Shown piece by piece: positions 25,610 to 35,205 of a DNA stretch of 64,000 bases. The stretch covers positions 62,001-126,000 of the forward strand of contig NZ_JASZYB010000001.1 of the NCBI RefSeq assembly GCF_030317205.1. Reading direction: 5' to 3'. How positions within the stretch are numbered: the first letter of the stretch is position 1; every line of letters begins with the position of its first letter. Under the pieces are notes generated by a model, which was not told where the DNA came from, did not search any database, and saw only the letters and a list, made by a program, of their open reading frames with translations. Made by a program: the position numbers and the translations under genes. The stretch is from Variovorax sp. J2L1-78. Its GTDB lineage: Bacteria; Pseudomonadota; Gammaproteobacteria; Burkholderiales; Burkholderiaceae_C.

Positions 25610-26866
25610 ATGAATACTCCAAAGACCGTTGCCGTGATCGGCGGCGGGCCCGCCGGCCTGATGGCGGCCGAGACCTTGAGCGCCGCCGGCGTGCAGGTCG
25701 ACCTCTACGACGCCATGCCCTCGGTCGGGCGCAAGTTCCTGCTGGCCGGCCGCGGCGGCCTCAACCTCACGCATTCGGAGCCCTTCGAGGTCTTCGTGCA
25801 ACGCTTCGGCGATCGGCGTGCGCAGATCGAGCCGATGCTGCGTGAGTTCGGGCCGGATGCGCTGCGGGCCTGGGCGCAGGGCCTGGGTGTCGAGACCTTC
25901 GTCGGTACCTCGGGCCGCGTGTTTCCGGTCGACATGAAAGCCGCGCCGCTGCTGCGCGCCTGGCTGCAACGCCTGCGGGGCGCGGGCGTGCGCTTCCACA
26001 TGCGGCATCGCTGGCAGGGCTGGTCGTCCTCCGAGGGCATGCCGACGGCGCTCGACTTCGCCACGCCCGCGGGGAGCGTCACGGTGCACGCCGATGCCGT
26101 GGTGCTGGCGTTGGGCGGCGCGAGCTGGCCGCGCCTGGGCTCCGATGGCGCATGGGCGCCGTGGCTGCAGGCGCGTGGTGTCGACGTCGCGCCGCTGCAG
26201 CCGGCGAACTGCGGCTTCGACGTGGTCTGGAGCGAGCACTTCGCCTCACGTTTCGCCGGCCACCCGTTCAAGTCGGTGGCGATCCGCGTGGTCGATGCGT
26301 CGGGCCGCAGCTTCGAACGCAAGGGTGAGTTCGTGGCAACCGCCACGGGTATCGAGGGCAGCCTCGTCTATGCGGCGTCTGCGCTGCTGCGCGACGAGAT
26401 CGCCCAAGCGGGCCACGCCACGCTGTCGGTCGATCTGCTGCCCGATCGTTCCTTCGAGCAGGTCCACGCCGCGGTGATGCATCCGCGCGGGTCGCGCTCG
26501 CTCAGCAGCCATCTGAAAAGTCGGCTCGGTCTCGAAGGCATCAAGGCGGGTGTGTTGCACGAAGCGCTCGGTCGTGACGGAATGCAAGCGAACGAGGCCT
26601 TGTCGCGCGCGATCAAGGCGCTGCCGCTACGGCTGGTCGCAGCGCGGCCCATCGACGAGGCGATCAGCACGGCGGGCGGCGTGCGCTTCGATGCGCTGGA
26701 CACCGATGCCATGCTGGGCGCCTTGCCGCACGTGCATTGCGCGGGCGAGATGCTCGACTGGGAGGCGCCGACCGGCGGCTACCTCCTGACGGCGTCGATG
26801 GCGAGCGGCCTGAACGCGGCACGGGGCGTGCTGCACCATTTGGACGCGACGGTACCAACGCCGTAG
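25610..26866 (+). CDS. HI0933/BaiN-like FAD-dependent flavoprotein
   Basis: NAD(P)/FAD-binding protein, 418 aa. The start has the dinucleotide fold [17 protein letters not shown] and the family motif [19 protein letters not shown]. Further on come [14 protein letters not shown] and a C-terminal [16 protein letters not shown], which closes the FAD site. It belongs to the subfamily of HI0933 proteins with no agreed reaction; BaiN relatives reduce bile-acid double bonds. It is transcribed alone, divergent from trxA. Confidence 0.85.
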   Translation: MNTPKTVAVIGGGPAGLMAAETLSAAGVQVDLYDAMPSVGRKFLLAGRGGLNLTHSEPFEVFVQRFGDRRAQIEPMLREFGPDALRAWAQGLGVETFVGTSGRVFPVDMKAAPLLRAWLQRLRGAGVRFHMRHRWQGWSSSEGMPTALDFATPAGSVTVHADAVVLALGGASWPRLGSDGAWAPWLQARGVDVAPLQPANCGFDVVWSEHFASRFAGHPFKSVAIRVVDASGRSFERKGEFVATATGIEGSLVYAASALLRDEIAQAGHATLSVDLLPDRSFEQVHAAVMHPRGSRSLSSHLKSRLGLEGIKAGVLHEALGRDGMQANEALSRAIKALPLRLVAARPIDEAISTAGGVRFDALDTDAMLGALPHVHCAGEMLDWEAPTGGYLLTASMASGLNAARGVLHHLDATVPTP

Positions 26867-26935
26867 TACTTGTGGTTGACATGCATTTGTTCGGCGACCC
26901 GCACACAATCCCCGCACGAGAGGGTTCGTTGCCGC

Positions 26936-27217
26936 ATGCATCCGCAAGTCGATATCAGAAAGATCCGAGACAGGTATTTCAATTACAGCGTCAGCACAGG
27001 CTCGGCTGACGAGCGTCATGTTCGCGAAGGACTGCGGTCCGTCGCCGAATGCCTGCACGATGCCGCGACCGCACTCAGCCACCATTTCACTGTCGCGGTG
27101 CTGAGCTATGAAGGCAGGCGCCTGGGCAAGTACCGCATTGCCAGCATGGAGCACGACACCTTGGCCTTGGCCGACGCACTTCACGTCAAGCTGAACGCCG
27201 ACCACGACGCGGCTTGA
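26936..27217 (+). CDS. Small hypothetical protein
   Basis: 93 aa, not recognised. It begins MHPQVDIRKIRDRYFNYSVS and ends with an acidic/His tail. It is mostly helical by eye, with no signal peptide and no membrane segment. I chose ATG 26936; a TTGACA hexamer near 26876 could be its -35. It stands alone between the flavoprotein and the SRP RNA gene. Base composition is like its neighbours. Confidence 0.55.
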   Translation: MHPQVDIRKIRDRYFNYSVSTGSADERHVREGLRSVAECLHDAATALSHHFTVAVLSYEGRRLGKYRIASMEHDTLALADALHVKLNADHDAA

Positions 27218-27339
27218 CGGCGCCATCGGCGCGGTCGACCCAGACGATGCGTCTGCTGGAGCGCGTCACGTTCGGCTGTTCGTCGGCAGTGCCTGGGCAG
27301 CGGCCGGATCGGATGGAACGAGACGTCAAGAAGGAGGTT

Positions 27340-27436
27340 GACGAGCCTTACCCCCGGCACTGGCTACGCAGTTAGGGCTGCTTGGTTCCCCACCTGACCC
27401 GGTTGGCCGCTTCACCATGCGGGGAGGCCCGTCAGC
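27340..27436 (-). ncRNA. ffs: Signal recognition particle RNA (4.5S type)
   Basis: On the minus strand the conserved apical domain is clear: GGTCAGGTGGGGAACCAAGC (compare E. coli GGTCAGGTCCGGAAGGAAGC). The flanks pair as a long hairpin, GGGCCTCCCCGCA near the 5' end with TGCCGGGGGTAAGGCTC near the 3' end. It is about 97 nt; the exact ends are estimated. It is the RNA core of SRP that binds Ffh for membrane-protein targeting. Confidence 0.9.
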
Positions 27437-27440
27437 CTTC

Positions 27441-27446
27441 ATTCTA
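27441..27446 (-). promoter_or_regulatory. Candidate ffs -10 element
   Basis: TAGAAT on the minus strand, ending about 5 bp before the estimated 5' end of the SRP RNA. No clear -35 is seen. Confidence 0.5.
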
Positions 27447-27497
27447 GCGTGCGAAGGAGTGCCCACGCCGCGCACGGGAATGCGCCGCGACGGCTTT

Positions 27498-27503
27498 TAG
27501 AAT
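27498..27503 (+). promoter_or_regulatory. Candidate dnaX -10 element
   Basis: TAGAAT 6 nt before the dnaX ATG, so a transcript from here would be leaderless. The same hexamer faces the other way before ffs. Confidence 0.4.
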
Positions 27504-27509
27504 GGGGCG

Positions 27510-29366
27510 ATGTCCTATCTCGTGCTCGCCCGCAAATACCGGCCCCGCAATTTCGAAGAAATGGTCGGCCAGGAGCATGTGGTGCAGGCGCTCTCGAATG
27601 CCCTGACCACGCAGCGGCTGCACCATGCCTACCTGTTCACCGGGACGCGCGGTGTGGGCAAGACCACCGTCTCGCGTGTGCTGGCCAAGTCGCTCAACTG
27701 CCAGGGGCCTGACGGCCAGGGCGGCATCACCGCCACGCCGTGTGGCGTCTGCCAGGCCTGCCTCGACATCGACGCCGGTCGCTTCGTCGACTACACCGAG
27801 CTCGATGCCGCGTCGAACCGCGGCGTGGACGAGGTCCAGTCGCTGCTCGAGCAGGCGGTTTACAAGCCGGTGCAGGGGCGCTTCAAGGTCTTCATGATCG
27901 ACGAAGTGCACATGCTCACCAACACCGCGTTCAACGCGATGCTCAAGACGCTGGAGGAGCCGCCCGAGTACCTCAAGTTCGTGCTGGCGACCACCGATCC
28001 GCAGAAGGTCCCGGTCACGGTGCTGTCGCGCTGCCTCCAGTTCAACCTGCGGCCCATGGCGCCGGAGACGGTGCTCGAACATCTCACGCAGGTGCTCGCA
28101 GCCGAGCAGGTGCCGGCCGAGCCGCAGGCCCTGCGTCTGCTGGCGCGCGCCGCACGCGGTTCGATGCGCGATGCGCTGTCGCTGACCGACCAGGCCATCG
28201 CCTTCGGCAACGGCGAACTGCTCGAAGGCGGCGTGCGCCAGATGCTCGGCAGTGCCGATCGCAGCCATGTGTTCCGGCTGATCGACGCTCTGGCGCAGGG
28301 CGATGGCAAGACCGTCGTCGAAACCTCCGAGGTGCTGCGCCGCGACGGGTTGTCGGCGGCATCGACGCTCGAAGAAATGACGACGGTGCTGCAGGCCATG
28401 GCGGTGCTGCAGGCGGTGCCTTCGCGCGCGGCGGCCGCGAGCGACACGGACCCCGACGCGGCCGAGACGGCCCGACTCGCGGGCCTGATGCCGCCGGACG
28501 AAACACAGTTGCTCTACAGCCTCTGCCTGCATGGCCGCGGCGAGCTCGGGCTGGCGCCCGACGAGTACGCCGCGCTGACGATGGTGCTGTTGCGGCTGCT
28601 GGCCTTCAAACCTGCCGACGCGGCCACCGCGGAAAAAAAAACTCTGAATGATGGCCAGGCGGTGCCGCGCACGGTCGCCGCGCCACCGTCGGCCACACCG
28701 GTGGAGGCGCCAGCGGCACCGGTGGTCGCCGCTGTGCGCGCGGCTTCACCGCTGCCGCCAACCGCGACGGCGCCTGCCGTGCAGCGTGAAGCAGCACCGG
28801 TTGCCGCCGTGCCCGCCGGCCAGCGCCTGCCGGTGCGCGAAGCCCCGCCTTTCGCCGCCGGCCCTGCGCCGGTGCAAGAACCACCGGCGCGCGTGCTCGC
28901 GATGCCGGTTCGTGTGCAGCCGGCGCCGGGTGCGCGTGAGCAGATGCGAGAGAGCGAGTCGCCTGTCGCGGCGATCGAGCGGAGCGAGGAGGGCGATTTC
29001 TGGTACGCCACGGTGACGCAGATGGTCGTGGCCGAAGCCATCGGCGCCCTCACGCGCGAGCTGGCGCTGCAGTCGCAGCTCGTGGCACGCGACGTCGACC
29101 AGTGGCTGCTGCGCGTCGAGCGCGAGTCGCTCAACCAGGTCTCGACCCGGGAGAAGCTGCAGGCGGCGCTCGCAGGGTTGGGCCATGCGGTGAGAATCGC
29201 GATCGAGATCGGCGGCGTGACGGACAGCCCCGCACGCCGCAACAAGCTGGCCGCCGAAGCGCGCCAGCGGACGGCGGAGGACACGATCCGCAATGACCCC
29301 GAGGTGCAGTCGCTGATGCAGCAGTGGGACGCGAAGATCGTCCCCGGCACCCTGCGACCCGCCTAA
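27510..29366 (+). CDS. dnaX: DNA polymerase III subunits tau/gamma
   Basis: Clamp-loader ATPase and replisome organiser, 618 aa as tau. Walker A is GTRGVGKTT (45-53), followed by the zinc module (CQGPDGQGG then TPCGVCQAC), the DEVHMLT Walker B and the SRC sensor in [13 protein letters not shown]. After residue about 375 a Pro/Ala-rich linker leads to the C-terminal polymerase/helicase-binding domain. At the end of domain III an A9 run (28633-28641) followed at once by a -1 stop should yield a short gamma form of about 380 aa. ybaB and recR follow, the standard order. Confidence 0.97.
   Translation: MSYLVLARKYRPRNFEEMVGQEHVVQALSNALTTQRLHHAYLFTGTRGVGKTTVSRVLAKSLNCQGPDGQGGITATPCGVCQACLDIDAGRFVDYTELDAASNRGVDEVQSLLEQAVYKPVQGRFKVFMIDEVHMLTNTAFNAMLKTLEEPPEYLKFVLATTDPQKVPVTVLSRCLQFNLRPMAPETVLEHLTQVLAAEQVPAEPQALRLLARAARGSMRDALSLTDQAIAFGNGELLEGGVRQMLGSADRSHVFRLIDALAQGDGKTVVETSEVLRRDGLSAASTLEEMTTVLQAMAVLQAVPSRAAAASDTDPDAAETARLAGLMPPDETQLLYSLCLHGRGELGLAPDEYAALTMVLLRLLAFKPADAATAEKKTLNDGQAVPRTVAAPPSATPVEAPAAPVVAAVRAASPLPPTATAPAVQREAAPVAAVPAGQRLPVREAPPFAAGPAPVQEPPARVLAMPVRVQPAPGAREQMRESESPVAAIERSEEGDFWYATVTQMVVAEAIGALTRELALQSQLVARDVDQWLLRVERESLNQVSTREKLQAALAGLGHAVRIAIEIGGVTDSPARRNKLAAEARQRTAEDTIRNDPEVQSLMQQWDAKIVPGTLRPA
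28633..28651 (+). other. dnaX slippage / -1 frameshift site
   Basis: Nine consecutive A (28633-28641) in a GC-rich gene include the heptamer A AAA AAA read in frame. A -1 shift reads Asn-Ser-Glu and stops at TGA 28649-28651. This would make gamma, as in E. coli (ribosomal frameshift) or Thermus (transcript slippage). Confidence 0.75.
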
Positions 29367-29407
29367 CATCACCCCTTTCATATCAACGAACTTTCAGGAT
29401 CAACGCG

Positions 29408-29740
29408 ATGTTCAACAAAGGACAACTGGCTGGCCTCATGAAGCAGGCGCAGGCCATGCAGGACAACCTCAAGAAGGCGCAGGAAGAGCTGGCCCACATC
29501 GAGGTCGAGGGCGAGTCGGGTGCCGGCCTCGTGAAGGTCGTCATGACCTGCAAGCACGACGTCAAGCGCATCACCATCGACCCGAGCCTGCTGGCCGACG
29601 ACAAGGACATGCTCGAAGACCTGGTGGCCGCCGCCTTCAACGCCGCGGTGCGCAAGGCCGAGGAGACCAGCGAGGCCAAGATGGGCAAGCTCACCGCCGG
29701 CATGCCGGGCATGCCCCCCGGCATGAAGCTGCCGTTCTGA
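29408..29740 (+). CDS. ybaB: YbaB/EbfC nucleoid-associated protein
   Basis: Small DNA-binding protein, 110 aa, beginning [20 protein letters not shown], with the coiled dimer arms and [14 protein letters not shown] core of the family. The end is Gly/Met/Pro-rich ([13 protein letters not shown]). It follows dnaX by 41 bp and precedes recR. It may coat nucleoid DNA; the dnaX-ybaB-recR linkage suggests a role near replication or repair. Confidence 0.95.
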   Translation: MFNKGQLAGLMKQAQAMQDNLKKAQEELAHIEVEGESGAGLVKVVMTCKHDVKRITIDPSLLADDKDMLEDLVAAAFNAAVRKAEETSEAKMGKLTAGMPGMPPGMKLPF

Positions 29741-29776
29741 TGACGCGCCTGCGCTGCGTCCGCACGAGCCAGCGAC

Positions 29777-30367
29777 GTGGCTGACACCAGCTCGCTCGAC
29801 GCGCTGATCGATGCGCTGCGGCGCCTGCCGGGCGTGGGCGTCAAGTCGGCGTCTCGCATGGCTTTCCACCTGCTGCAGCACGATCGCCAGGGCACCCAGC
29901 TGCTGTCGCGCGCGCTGCAGGAAGCGGCCGCGAACGTGCGGCACTGCGAACGCTGCAACACCTTCACGGAAGCGACGATCTGCCAGGTCTGCATGGACCC
30001 GCGGCGCGACGGAAGCAAGCTGTGCGTGGTCGAGACGCCGGCGGACCAGGCCGCGCTCGAGCGCACCAATGCCTTCCGCGGCTATTACTTCGTGCTGATG
30101 GGGCGGCTGAGTCCGCTCGACGGCATCGGGCCGAAGGACATCGGCCTGCAGAAACTGTTTGACCGCGCGCTCGACGGCACCGTGAGCGAGGTGATCCTCG
30201 CGACCAACTTCACGGCCGAGGGCGAGGCGACGGCGCACGTCATCGGCGAAGCGCTGCGCCAGCGCGGGCTCACGGTCACGCGCCTCGCGCGTGGCGTGCC
30301 GGCCGGCAGCGAGCTCGAATACGTCGACCTCGGCACCATCGCGCATGCGCTGGTCGACCGACGCTAG
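29777..30367 (+). CDS. recR: Recombination mediator RecR
   Basis: 196 aa. Helix-hairpin-helix [19 protein letters not shown], a four-cysteine zinc finger ([16 protein letters not shown]) and a Toprim domain ([10 protein letters not shown] to [16 protein letters not shown]). It works with RecO/RecF to load RecA on gaps. The start codon is GTG 29777 with no clear Shine-Dalgarno, 36 bp after ybaB, so translation may depend on the upstream gene. Confidence 0.96.
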   Translation: MADTSSLDALIDALRRLPGVGVKSASRMAFHLLQHDRQGTQLLSRALQEAAANVRHCERCNTFTEATICQVCMDPRRDGSKLCVVETPADQAALERTNAFRGYYFVLMGRLSPLDGIGPKDIGLQKLFDRALDGTVSEVILATNFTAEGEATAHVIGEALRQRGLTVTRLARGVPAGSELEYVDLGTIAHALVDRR

Positions 30368-30398
30368 CCTTGCACGTCGAATCGACGAGATCGCACGC

Positions 30399-30788
30399 AT
30401 GAACTTCCATCTCACGGTCGCCTACTGGTGCGTGCTCGTCGCCGCCGCGCTGCCCTACGTCTGCGCGTACATCGCGAAGGTCGGCGCCTTCGGTCCGCGC
30501 GACAACGTGACGCCGCGCGACTGGGCGACAAGGCAGAGCGGCTGGCGCGCGCGTGCCAACGCCGCGCAGGCCAACAGCTTCGAAGGCCTTCCATTCTTCA
30601 TCGGCGCCGTGGTCATCGCGCATCAGCTCGGGGCGCAACAGGGGCGCATCGACGGGCTGGCCATGGCTTACGTGGTGCTGCGGCTGGTGTTCATCGCGCT
30701 CTACCTGCGTGGCGCGAACGCCGCGCGCAGCGCGGTCTGGGCGCTGGCTTTCGTGGTCAACATCGCCATCGTTTTCGCGGGACGGTAG
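30399..30788 (+). CDS. MAPEG-family membrane protein
   Basis: 129 aa with about four membrane segments, starting MNFHLTVAYWCVLVAAALPY. The loop RDNVTPRDWATRQSGWRARAN followed by AQANSFEGLPFF is the family's conserved glutathione/eicosanoid-region pattern (N-x-x-E). Bacterial MAPEG proteins may have glutathione transferase or peroxidase activity; none is proven here. It begins 31 bp after recR. Confidence 0.85.
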   Translation: MNFHLTVAYWCVLVAAALPYVCAYIAKVGAFGPRDNVTPRDWATRQSGWRARANAAQANSFEGLPFFIGAVVIAHQLGAQQGRIDGLAMAYVVLRLVFIALYLRGANAARSAVWALAFVVNIAIVFAGR

Positions 30789-30899
30789 TCCTCTTTCCGC
30801 TTACGTGGAAACCCCCACGGGATGTTCCCGATGCAGGTGAACAGAGCGCGCGCCTAAGCTCGATTCGATCGTCAAGCACCGAAGAATCAGGTCCACCGC

Positions 30900-31934
30900 A
30901 TGCTTCATCGCCGCACCTTCACGTCCGCCGCAGCACTGGCCGCCGCATCGATCGCGATCCCCCGCGTCTTTGCGCAGGCCAGGCTCGAGCGCACGAAGCT
31001 CACCATCGCCGTCGGCGGCAAGGCGGCTTTCTACTACCTCCCGCTCACCATCACCGAGCAGCTGGGCTATTTCAAGGCCGAAGGGCTGGATGTCGAGATC
31101 GCCGACTTCGCGGGTGGCGCACGTGCCTTGCAAGCGGTGGTCGGCGGGTCGGCCGACGTGTGCTCCGGCGCCTACGAACACACCATCAACCTGCAGGCCA
31201 AGAACCAGGTGTTCCAGGCCTTCGTGCTGCAGGGGCGCGCGCCGCAGATCGCGGTGGGCGTGTCGACCAAGAACATGCCCGGCTATGTGAGCGTGGCCGA
31301 CCTCCGGGGCAAGAAGATCGGTGTGTCGGCTCCGGGCTCGTCGACCAACATGGTGGCGAACCTGGTGCTGTCGCGGGGCGGCCTGAAGGCGAGCGACGTG
31401 AGCTACATCGGTGTCGGCGTGGCCGCGGGCGCGCTCACGGCGCTGCGTTCGGGCCAGATCGACGCCATCAGCAACACCGACCCGGTGATGACCATGCTCG
31501 AGCAGAAGGGCGACGTGAAGATCATCAGCGACACGCGCACGCTCAAGGGCACGCAGGACGTCTTCGGCGGGCCGATGCCCGCGGCTTGCCTCTATGCCCC
31601 GGCGGACTTCATTCAGAAGAACCCCAACACCTGCCAGGCGCTCGCGAATGCCATCGTGCATGGCCTCAAGTGGCTGCAGACGGCGGGGCCGAGCGACATC
31701 ATCAAGACCGTGCCCGAAACCTACCTGCTGGGTGACCGCGCGCTGTACCTTGCGTCCTTCGACAAGGTGCGCGAGTCGATCGCGGTCGATGGCCTGGTGC
31801 CGGCCGACGGCCCGAAGACGGCGCTGGCCGCCATCGCGAGCTTCGATACCTCGGTCAAGGCCGACAAGATCGACCTCGCCAAGACCTACACCAACGACTT
31901 CGCCCGACGCGCGAAAGAACGGTTCAAGGCTTGA
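30900..31934 (+). CDS. ABC transporter substrate-binding protein (NitT/TauT, NMT1-like)
   Basis: 344-aa periplasmic receptor. The N-terminus LHRRTFTSAAALAAASIAI has a twin-arginine-like RR-x-F signal ending in VFAQA. The mature part starts LTIAVGGKAAFYYLPLTITEQLGYFKAE, the pattern of SsuA/TauA/NMT1 receptors, and contains GVSAPGSSTNM. The ligand could be an alkyl sulfonate, nitrate-like anion or pyrimidine; nothing nearby decides. It is the first gene of a receptor-ATPase-permease operon. Confidence 0.9.
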   Translation: MLHRRTFTSAAALAAASIAIPRVFAQARLERTKLTIAVGGKAAFYYLPLTITEQLGYFKAEGLDVEIADFAGGARALQAVVGGSADVCSGAYEHTINLQAKNQVFQAFVLQGRAPQIAVGVSTKNMPGYVSVADLRGKKIGVSAPGSSTNMVANLVLSRGGLKASDVSYIGVGVAAGALTALRSGQIDAISNTDPVMTMLEQKGDVKIISDTRTLKGTQDVFGGPMPAACLYAPADFIQKNPNTCQALANAIVHGLKWLQTAGPSDIIKTVPETYLLGDRALYLASFDKVRESIAVDGLVPADGPKTALAAIASFDTSVKADKIDLAKTYTNDFARRAKERFKA

Positions 31935-31960
31935 GAGACGCTCAGCCTCTGAGTCGAGCC

Positions 31961-32794
31961 ATGGCCGACACCGACGCGCTTTCCGACCACGCGCTCGAAC
32001 TGCTCGACATCAACTGCACCTTCCACGCCAAGGAGAACCCGGGCCAGCGCTACACCGCGGTGGCCGACACCACGCTGCGCATCCGTGCCGGCGAGTTCGT
32101 CTCGGTGGTCGGCCCGACCGGCTGCGGCAAGTCGACCCTGTTGAACGTGGCCGCGGGCCTGCTCGCGCCGTCGTCCGGTGCGGTGAAGGTCTTTGGCCAG
32201 CCGCTCGCGGGCATCAACACGCGTGCGGGCTACATGTTCCAGAGCGATGCGCTGATGCCGTGGCGCAGTGCGCGCGACAACGTGAGGGTGGGGCTGCAGT
32301 ACCGCGGCGTGCCCGATGGCGACGCGGTCGCGCAGGCCGAAGCCTGGCTCGCGCGCGTGGGCTTGGCCGGCTTCGGCGACCGCTATCCGCACCAGCTGTC
32401 GGGCGGCATGCGCAAGCGCGCGGCGCTGGCACAGACGCTGGTGCTCGACCCGGACATCATCCTCATGGACGAGCCCTTCAGCGCACTCGACGTGCAGACC
32501 CGGCAGCTGATGGAGAACGAAGTGCTCGCGCTCTGGGCATCGAAGAAGAAGGCGGTGTTGTTCATCACGCACGATCTCGACGAGGCGATCGCCATGAGCG
32601 ACCGCGTGGTCGTGCTGTCGGCCGGTCCCGCGACACGGCCGATCGGTGAATTCGTCATCGACCTGCCTCGGCCGCGCGACGTGGCCGAGGTGCGCACGCA
32701 TCCGCGCTTCGTCGAACTGCACACGCAGATCTGGAACGTGCTGCGTGACGAGGTCCTCAAGGGCTACGCGCAGCAGTTGAAGAAGGCGGCCTGA
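31961..32794 (+). CDS. ABC transporter ATPase (NitT/TauT family)
   Basis: 277 aa. Walker [15 protein letters not shown]-loop GYMFQSDALMPW, signature LSGGMRKRAALAQTL, Walker B DIILMDEPFSALD and switch FITHDLDEA are all intact. I chose ATG 31961; a TTG at 31931 overlaps the upstream stop (TTGA) and would add 10 residues. The permease follows 2 bp after the stop. Confidence 0.95.
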   Translation: MADTDALSDHALELLDINCTFHAKENPGQRYTAVADTTLRIRAGEFVSVVGPTGCGKSTLLNVAAGLLAPSSGAVKVFGQPLAGINTRAGYMFQSDALMPWRSARDNVRVGLQYRGVPDGDAVAQAEAWLARVGLAGFGDRYPHQLSGGMRKRAALAQTLVLDPDIILMDEPFSALDVQTRQLMENEVLALWASKKKAVLFITHDLDEAIAMSDRVVVLSAGPATRPIGEFVIDLPRPRDVAEVRTHPRFVELHTQIWNVLRDEVLKGYAQQLKKAA

Positions 32795-32796
32795 GC

Positions 32797-33633
32797 ATGG
32801 CGACTGTGCGACCCAACGCGCGCAATGCGCGCTTCTGGCAGTTCGGCCTGCTCGTGCTGTTGCTGGTGACGTGGCACCTCGCCTCGCGCAACAACCAGTT
32901 CGCTTTCTTCCTCGGTGAGCCGATCCAGGTGGCGGGGCGCATCTGGAACTGGTTCCTGCCCATTGCCGTGCCGCCGAACGCGTTGTTCCCGGAGGGGCTC
33001 GCGGGCAACGCCGACATCTACCGGCACCTGGGCACGACGCTGCTCGAGACGGTGCTGGCCTTCGGCATCGGCACGGTGCTGGGCCTGGCCTGCGGCCTGT
33101 GGCTGGCGCTCGCGCCCACGGCCAGCCTGATTCTCGATCCCTACATCAAGGCGGCCAACTCGATGCCGCGGGTGATCCTCGCACCGATCTTCGCGCTGTG
33201 GTTCGGGCTGGGCATCTGGAGCAAGGTGGCGCTGGCGGTCACGCTGGTGTTCTTCATCGTCTTCTTCAACGTCTACCAGGGCGTGCGCGAGGTGAGCCCG
33301 GTGGTGCTGGCCAATGCGAGGATGCTGGGTGCCAACCAGCGCCAGCTGATGCGCACCGTGTACCTGCCGAGCGCGACGAGCTGGGTGTTCTCCAGCCTGC
33401 ACACCGCCGTGGGCCTGGCTTTCGTCGGCGCGGTGGTGGGCGAGTACCTGGGCTCCGCCCGCGGCGTGGGCTACCTGATCCTGCAGGCGGAGGGCACCTT
33501 CGACGTGAACACCGTGTTCGCGGGCATCGTGGTGCTCACCGCCTTCGCATTGGTGCTCGACGCGATCGTCGGCGTGGTGGAGCGGCGCCTCATGACGTGG
33601 CAGCCGCGCAGCGGCGAGACGGAGAAGCTCTGA
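32797..33633 (+). CDS. ABC transporter permease (NitT/TauT family)
   Basis: 278 aa, about six membrane segments. The inner-membrane coupling loop EVSPVVLANARMLGANQRQLM and the LPSATSWVFSSLHTAVGLAF segment match SsuC/TauC permeases. It ends 12 bp before the convergent mltD stop. Confidence 0.94.
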   Translation: MATVRPNARNARFWQFGLLVLLLVTWHLASRNNQFAFFLGEPIQVAGRIWNWFLPIAVPPNALFPEGLAGNADIYRHLGTTLLETVLAFGIGTVLGLACGLWLALAPTASLILDPYIKAANSMPRVILAPIFALWFGLGIWSKVALAVTLVFFIVFFNVYQGVREVSPVVLANARMLGANQRQLMRTVYLPSATSWVFSSLHTAVGLAFVGAVVGEYLGSARGVGYLILQAEGTFDVNTVFAGIVVLTAFALVLDAIVGVVERRLMTWQPRSGETEKL

Positions 33634-33645
33634 GGGCGTCGCGCG

Positions 33646-35205
33646 TCAGCGCTTGCTCTTGGACGGCGTGCCGCCCCGCTTCTCGCGCACGATGGGCTGC
33701 TTGGCCGCTGCCGGCGTCTTGCTCACCAGGCCCTTGCGCGCCGGCGCCTTGGCACCCACACCCCGCGGGGTACCGGTGCCGACGCGGGCGCTCATGGCGG
33801 CGCGGACCGGCAGGTAGACGATGACGCTGAAGCCGCGTGCGAACACGTGGTTGGTCTTGACGTCGTTCCAGTCCGCCACATTGGCAGCACTCAGCTTGTA
33901 GCGGTTTGCAATGGAGGCGACGCTGTCTCGGCGGCCAGCCTTGACCACCGTGCGGCGGGTCACGATCTCCGGCTGGAAGCTCAGCTGCCCGGTGTCGGCC
34001 ACCAGCGCGGTCACGTCCTGCTGCACGCGCACGCCACGGGGCACGATCAGCGTGGAACCGGCCTTGATCAGCATGCGGGGCGGCACCTGGTTGATGGCGC
34101 GCAGGTCGGCTTCGCTCATGCCCGAGCGCTGCGCCGCATCGGCGACCGTCATCGTGTTGGGCACCACCCAGGCGGTCCAGCTGGCGTACTGGCCCTGGGT
34201 GTAGGCGTCGAAGTTGCGCTGGAACACGGCGGCGTTGTCCCAGGGCAGCAGGATCTGCGGGGTGCCCGCGGCCAGCAGTACCGGCTTGTGGGCGGCGGGG
34301 TTGAGCGCGCGGAAGTCCTCGATGCGCACGTCGGCCAGCTTGGCGGCCAGGGCCACATCCAGGTCGCGCGTGAGCGTCACTGTCTGGAAGTAGGGGTGGT
34401 TCGAGATGATCGGCAGGTCGACGTTGTAGCGCTGCGGATCGGCCACGATGTTCTTCACCGCCTGCAGCTTCGGCACGTAGCTGCGGGTCTCGGCCGGCAT
34501 GCTGATGTCGGTGTAACCGGCGGGCAGGCCGGCGCGCTGGTTCTTCGCGATCGCCTTGCCCACGTTGCCTTCGCCCCAGTTGTAGGCGGCCAACGCCAGG
34601 TGCCAGTCGCCGAACATGTTGTAGAGGCGCTGGAGGTAGTCGAGCGCCGCGCGCGTGGAGGCCAGCACGTCGCGCCGGTCGTCGCGGAAGATGTTCTGCT
34701 TCAGGTCGTAGTCGGTGCCCGTCGCGGGCATGAACTGCCACATGCCGGCAGCGCGTGCGCTGGACACGGCCTGCGGGTTGAAGGCGCTTTCGATATACGG
34801 CAGCAGCGCCAGCTCGGTTGGCATGTTGCGCCGCTCGAGTTCCTCGACGATGTGGAAGATGTAGCGGTTGGAACGCTCCGTCATGCGCTGCACGTAGTCG
34901 GGTCGCGTGGCGTACCACTGCTCCTGGTCGCGCACCAGGTCGGTGTCGAGGTCGGGCATCTTGAAGCCGCGGCGGATGCGGTCCCACATGTCGACGGGCG
35001 GGGCCAGCGTGACCACGCTGCGCGAGCCGAAGCTGCCGGACGTGATGGGGGTGAGGGCGCCGGCCGGGTACACCGGGGCGGCGTCGCCCCGCGGCGCGGC
35101 GGCGGTGCCACCGGGGCTTGCCGCGTCGGGCGAGGTGGGCGTGGTGCTTGCGCAGCCGGTGAGAAAGAGGGCGCCGGCCACGAGGGCCGCGGAGAGAAAT
35201 TTCAT
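33646..35205 (-). CDS. mltD: Membrane-bound lytic murein transglycosylase D-like lipoprotein
   Basis: 519-aa peptidoglycan-cleaving enzyme. A lipoprotein signal ends LFLTGC with Cys18 for lipid attachment. The lytic domain has catalytic Glu139 in LLPYIESAFNPQAVSSARAAG, then MWQFMPATG and AYNWGEGNVGKAI. LysM-like repeats follow: MTVADAAQRSGMSEADLRAIN near 360 and DSVASIANRYKLSAANVADWN near 440. A basic Lys/Arg/Pro tail (about 470-519) is unusual. The ATG overlaps the gloB stop (ATGA), so the two are coupled. Confidence 0.93.
   Translation of the reverse strand: MKFLSAALVAGALFLTGCASTTPTSPDAASPGGTAAAPRGDAAPVYPAGALTPITSGSFGSRSVVTLAPPVDMWDRIRRGFKMPDLDTDLVRDQEQWYATRPDYVQRMTERSNRYIFHIVEELERRNMPTELALLPYIESAFNPQAVSSARAAGMWQFMPATGTDYDLKQNIFRDDRRDVLASTRAALDYLQRLYNMFGDWHLALAAYNWGEGNVGKAIAKNQRAGLPAGYTDISMPAETRSYVPKLQAVKNIVADPQRYNVDLPIISNHPYFQTVTLTRDLDVALAAKLADVRIEDFRALNPAAHKPVLLAAGTPQILLPWDNAAVFQRNFDAYTQGQYASWTAWVVPNTMTVADAAQRSGMSEADLRAINQVPPRMLIKAGSTLIVPRGVRVQQDVTALVADTGQLSFQPEIVTRRTVVKAGRRDSVASIANRYKLSAANVADWNDVKTNHVFARGFSVIVYLPVRAAMSARVGTGTPRGVGAKAPARKGLVSKTPAAAKQPIVREKRGGTPSKSKR

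Noticed and set aside
25469..26239. Long N-terminal extension of the trxA frame
   Set aside because: It is antisense to the flavoprotein gene; thioredoxin starts at ATG 25468 with a Shine-Dalgarno.
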